A stretch of 5,875 nucleotides of DNA from an uncultured Collinsella sp. (GTDB lineage Bacteria; Actinomycetota; Coriobacteriia; Coriobacteriales; Coriobacteriaceae): NCBI GenBank assembly GCA_900759435.1, contig CAAEVD010000029.1:1-5875 (forward strand). The letters run 5' to 3'. The notes under the pieces are model-generated. The model had not been told where the DNA came from. It worked only from the letters and a program-made list of their open reading frames with translations, and searched no databases. Positions 4,674-5,875 of this stretch are shown here, piece by piece. The first letter of the stretch is position 1. The number at the start of each line of letters is the position of its first letter. Made by a program: the position numbers and the translations under genes.

Positions 4674-5840
4674 ATGGCTAATCGTTTCGTTCTCAATACC
4701 ATCTCTTATCATGGTTCCGGCGCCATCAAGGAGATCCCCGGCGAGCTCCAGCGTCGCGGCTACAAGAAGATCTTCGTCTGCTCCGATCCCGATCTGGTCA
4801 AGTTTGGCGTTACCGCCAAGGTGACCGACGAGCTCGACGCCGCCGGCATCGCTTGGAGCCTCTACTCCGAGATTAAGCCCAACCCCACCATCCAGAACGT
4901 CAAGGACGGCGTCGAGGCCTTCAAGGCCGCCGAGGCTGACGCTATCGTGACCATCGGTGGCGGCTCCTCCATGGACACCGCCAAGGCCATCGGCATTATT
5001 ATCAACAACCCCGAGTTCGCCGATGTCCGCAGCCTCGAGGGCGTTGCTCCCACTAAGAACCACGCCGTGTTCACCATCGCTGTGCCGACGACCGCCGGTA
5101 CTGCTGCCGAGGTGACCATCAACTACGTCATCACCGACCCCGAGAAGGTCCGCAAGTTCGTGTGCGTCGACACCAACGATGCCCCCGAGGTTGCTGTCGT
5201 CGATCCCGACATGATGGCTTCCATGCCCGCCGGCCTGACCGCTTCCACTGGCATGGACGCACTGACCCACGCCATCGAGGGCTACACCACCAAGGGCGCT
5301 TGGGAGCTCTCCGATATGTTCCACTTTGAGGCCATTAAGCTGATCAGCGAGAACTTGCGCGACTCCGTCGCCGAGGCCAAGTCCGGTCAGCCCGGCTCCG
5401 GCCGCGAGGGCATGGCTCTTGGCCAGTATGTCGCCGGCATGGGCTTCTCCAACGTTGGCCTGGGCATCGACCACGCCATGGCTCACACCCTGTCCGCTCA
5501 CTACGACACCCCGCACGGCGTCGCCTGCGCCATGCTGCTGCCGATTGCCATGGAGTTCAACAAGCCGGTTTGCGCCGAGCGCCTGGCCAAGGTCGCCGTC
5601 GCCATGGGCGTTGACACCACGGGCATGAGCACTGACGAGGCCGCCGACGCCGCCATCGCCGCCGTCAAGCAGCTTTCCGCCGACGTGAACATCCCGCACG
5701 TCTGCGAGGCCATGAAGGCTGACGAGATCGAGGTCCTGGCTAAGGACGCCATGGCCGACGCCTGCTTCCCGGGTAACCCGCGCGAGGCGACGCTCGACGA
5801 CGTCATCGAGCTCTTCAAGAAGATCTGCCCGGCTGCCTAG
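4674..5840 (+). CDS. fucO: Lactaldehyde reductase / 1,2-propanediol oxidoreductase (iron-dependent group III alcohol dehydrogenase)
   Basis: The 388-residue protein matches E. coli FucO (382 residues) along its whole length, including MANR at the start, RRGY at 27-30, NNPEFADVRSLEG at 111-123, TTAGTAAEVTINYVITD at 139-155, ALGQYVAGMGFSNVGLG at 248-264 and NPREATL at 368-374. FucO reduces L-lactaldehyde to L-1,2-propanediol with NADH during anaerobic fucose or rhamnose breakdown, in the cytoplasm, as a dimer. Asp 38 sits where FucO has the Asp that favours NAD over NADP. GGGS at 95-98 binds the dinucleotide phosphates. The Fe(II) ligands are Asp 195, His 199, His 267 and His 281; the conserved His 271 is also present. 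GGGAGG 6 bases before the ATG fixes the start. Codons are strongly biased to C/G-ending forms, suggesting high expression. It stands alone; no fucose or rhamnose genes are nearby, so the physiological substrate could be another short aldehyde. Confidence 0.93.
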   Translation: MANRFVLNTISYHGSGAIKEIPGELQRRGYKKIFVCSDPDLVKFGVTAKVTDELDAAGIAWSLYSEIKPNPTIQNVKDGVEAFKAAEADAIVTIGGGSSMDTAKAIGIIINNPEFADVRSLEGVAPTKNHAVFTIAVPTTAGTAAEVTINYVITDPEKVRKFVCVDTNDAPEVAVVDPDMMASMPAGLTASTGMDALTHAIEGYTTKGAWELSDMFHFEAIKLISENLRDSVAEAKSGQPGSGREGMALGQYVAGMGFSNVGLGIDHAMAHTLSAHYDTPHGVACAMLLPIAMEFNKPVCAERLAKVAVAMGVDTTGMSTDEAADAAIAAVKQLSADVNIPHVCEAMKADEIEVLAKDAMADACFPGNPREATLDDVIELFKKICPAA

Positions 5841-5858
5841 CCTAGTTTGGTGTTCTTT

Positions 5859-5870
5859 CGCCTGTAGGCG
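5859..5870 (+). terminator. Possible start of the fucO terminator, cut by the window edge
   Basis: CGCC at 5859-5862 pairs with GGCG at 5867-5870 around TGTA, 18 bases after the stop codon. The stem is short and the window ends 5 bases later, so any T-run cannot be seen. Confidence 0.2.
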
Positions 5871-5875
5871 TATGG

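Noticed and set aside
4671..5699. 342-codon minus-strand open frame opposite fucO
   Set aside because: The translation is extremely Gly/Val/Asp/His-rich, as expected from the complement of strongly biased fucO codons; fucO itself is unmistakable.

Overview
The window looks like chromosome of a high-GC anaerobic bacterium, most plausibly an actinobacterium of the Coriobacteriia (Collinsella-like). That is an inference from GC-rich codon use, clear Shine-Dalgarno sites and the gene set (a YgiQ-type radical SAM protein and a FucO-type alcohol dehydrogenase). No marker gene here proves the taxon.

Left part (1-3290, GC-rich). The 3' end of an unidentified plus-strand gene (1-96) converges on a minus-strand YgiQ-family radical SAM gene (93-2231). 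The two stop codons share one CTAG, and a 13-bp perfect inverted repeat lies beside them. Upstream of ygiQ, a TACAAT -10 box abuts a 14-bp perfect palindrome (2269-2303). Divergently, a DUF1275/YoaK-type six-helix membrane protein (2485-3201) follows. It is closed by a 12-bp hairpin and a strong intrinsic terminator (3252-3282).

Middle part (about 3291-4620) is visibly richer in A+T and looks acquired or decaying. It holds the C-terminal half of an ABC-transporter ATPase with a damaged signature motif and no Walker A (3436-3753). Convergent to it is a 179-residue minus-strand protein with a LURP-one/YxjI (tubby-like) pattern (3722-4261). A putative promoter and an operator-like inverted repeat lie upstream of that gene (4370-4438).

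Right part (4505-5875) returns to GC-rich, strongly biased codon use. A complete fucO-like iron-dependent alcohol dehydrogenase (lactaldehyde reductase, 4674-5840) is preceded by a long, structured upstream region. This contains a perfect TATAAT, a stem-loop, a near-palindrome with a central CG resembling LacI-family operators, and a GC hairpin just before the ribosome binding site.

The genes do not form one pathway. They are single-gene units around a small accessory insert. No complete novel system is visible. The best leads are the degraded ABC/LURP-like insert and the regulatory DNA upstream of ygiQ and fucO.
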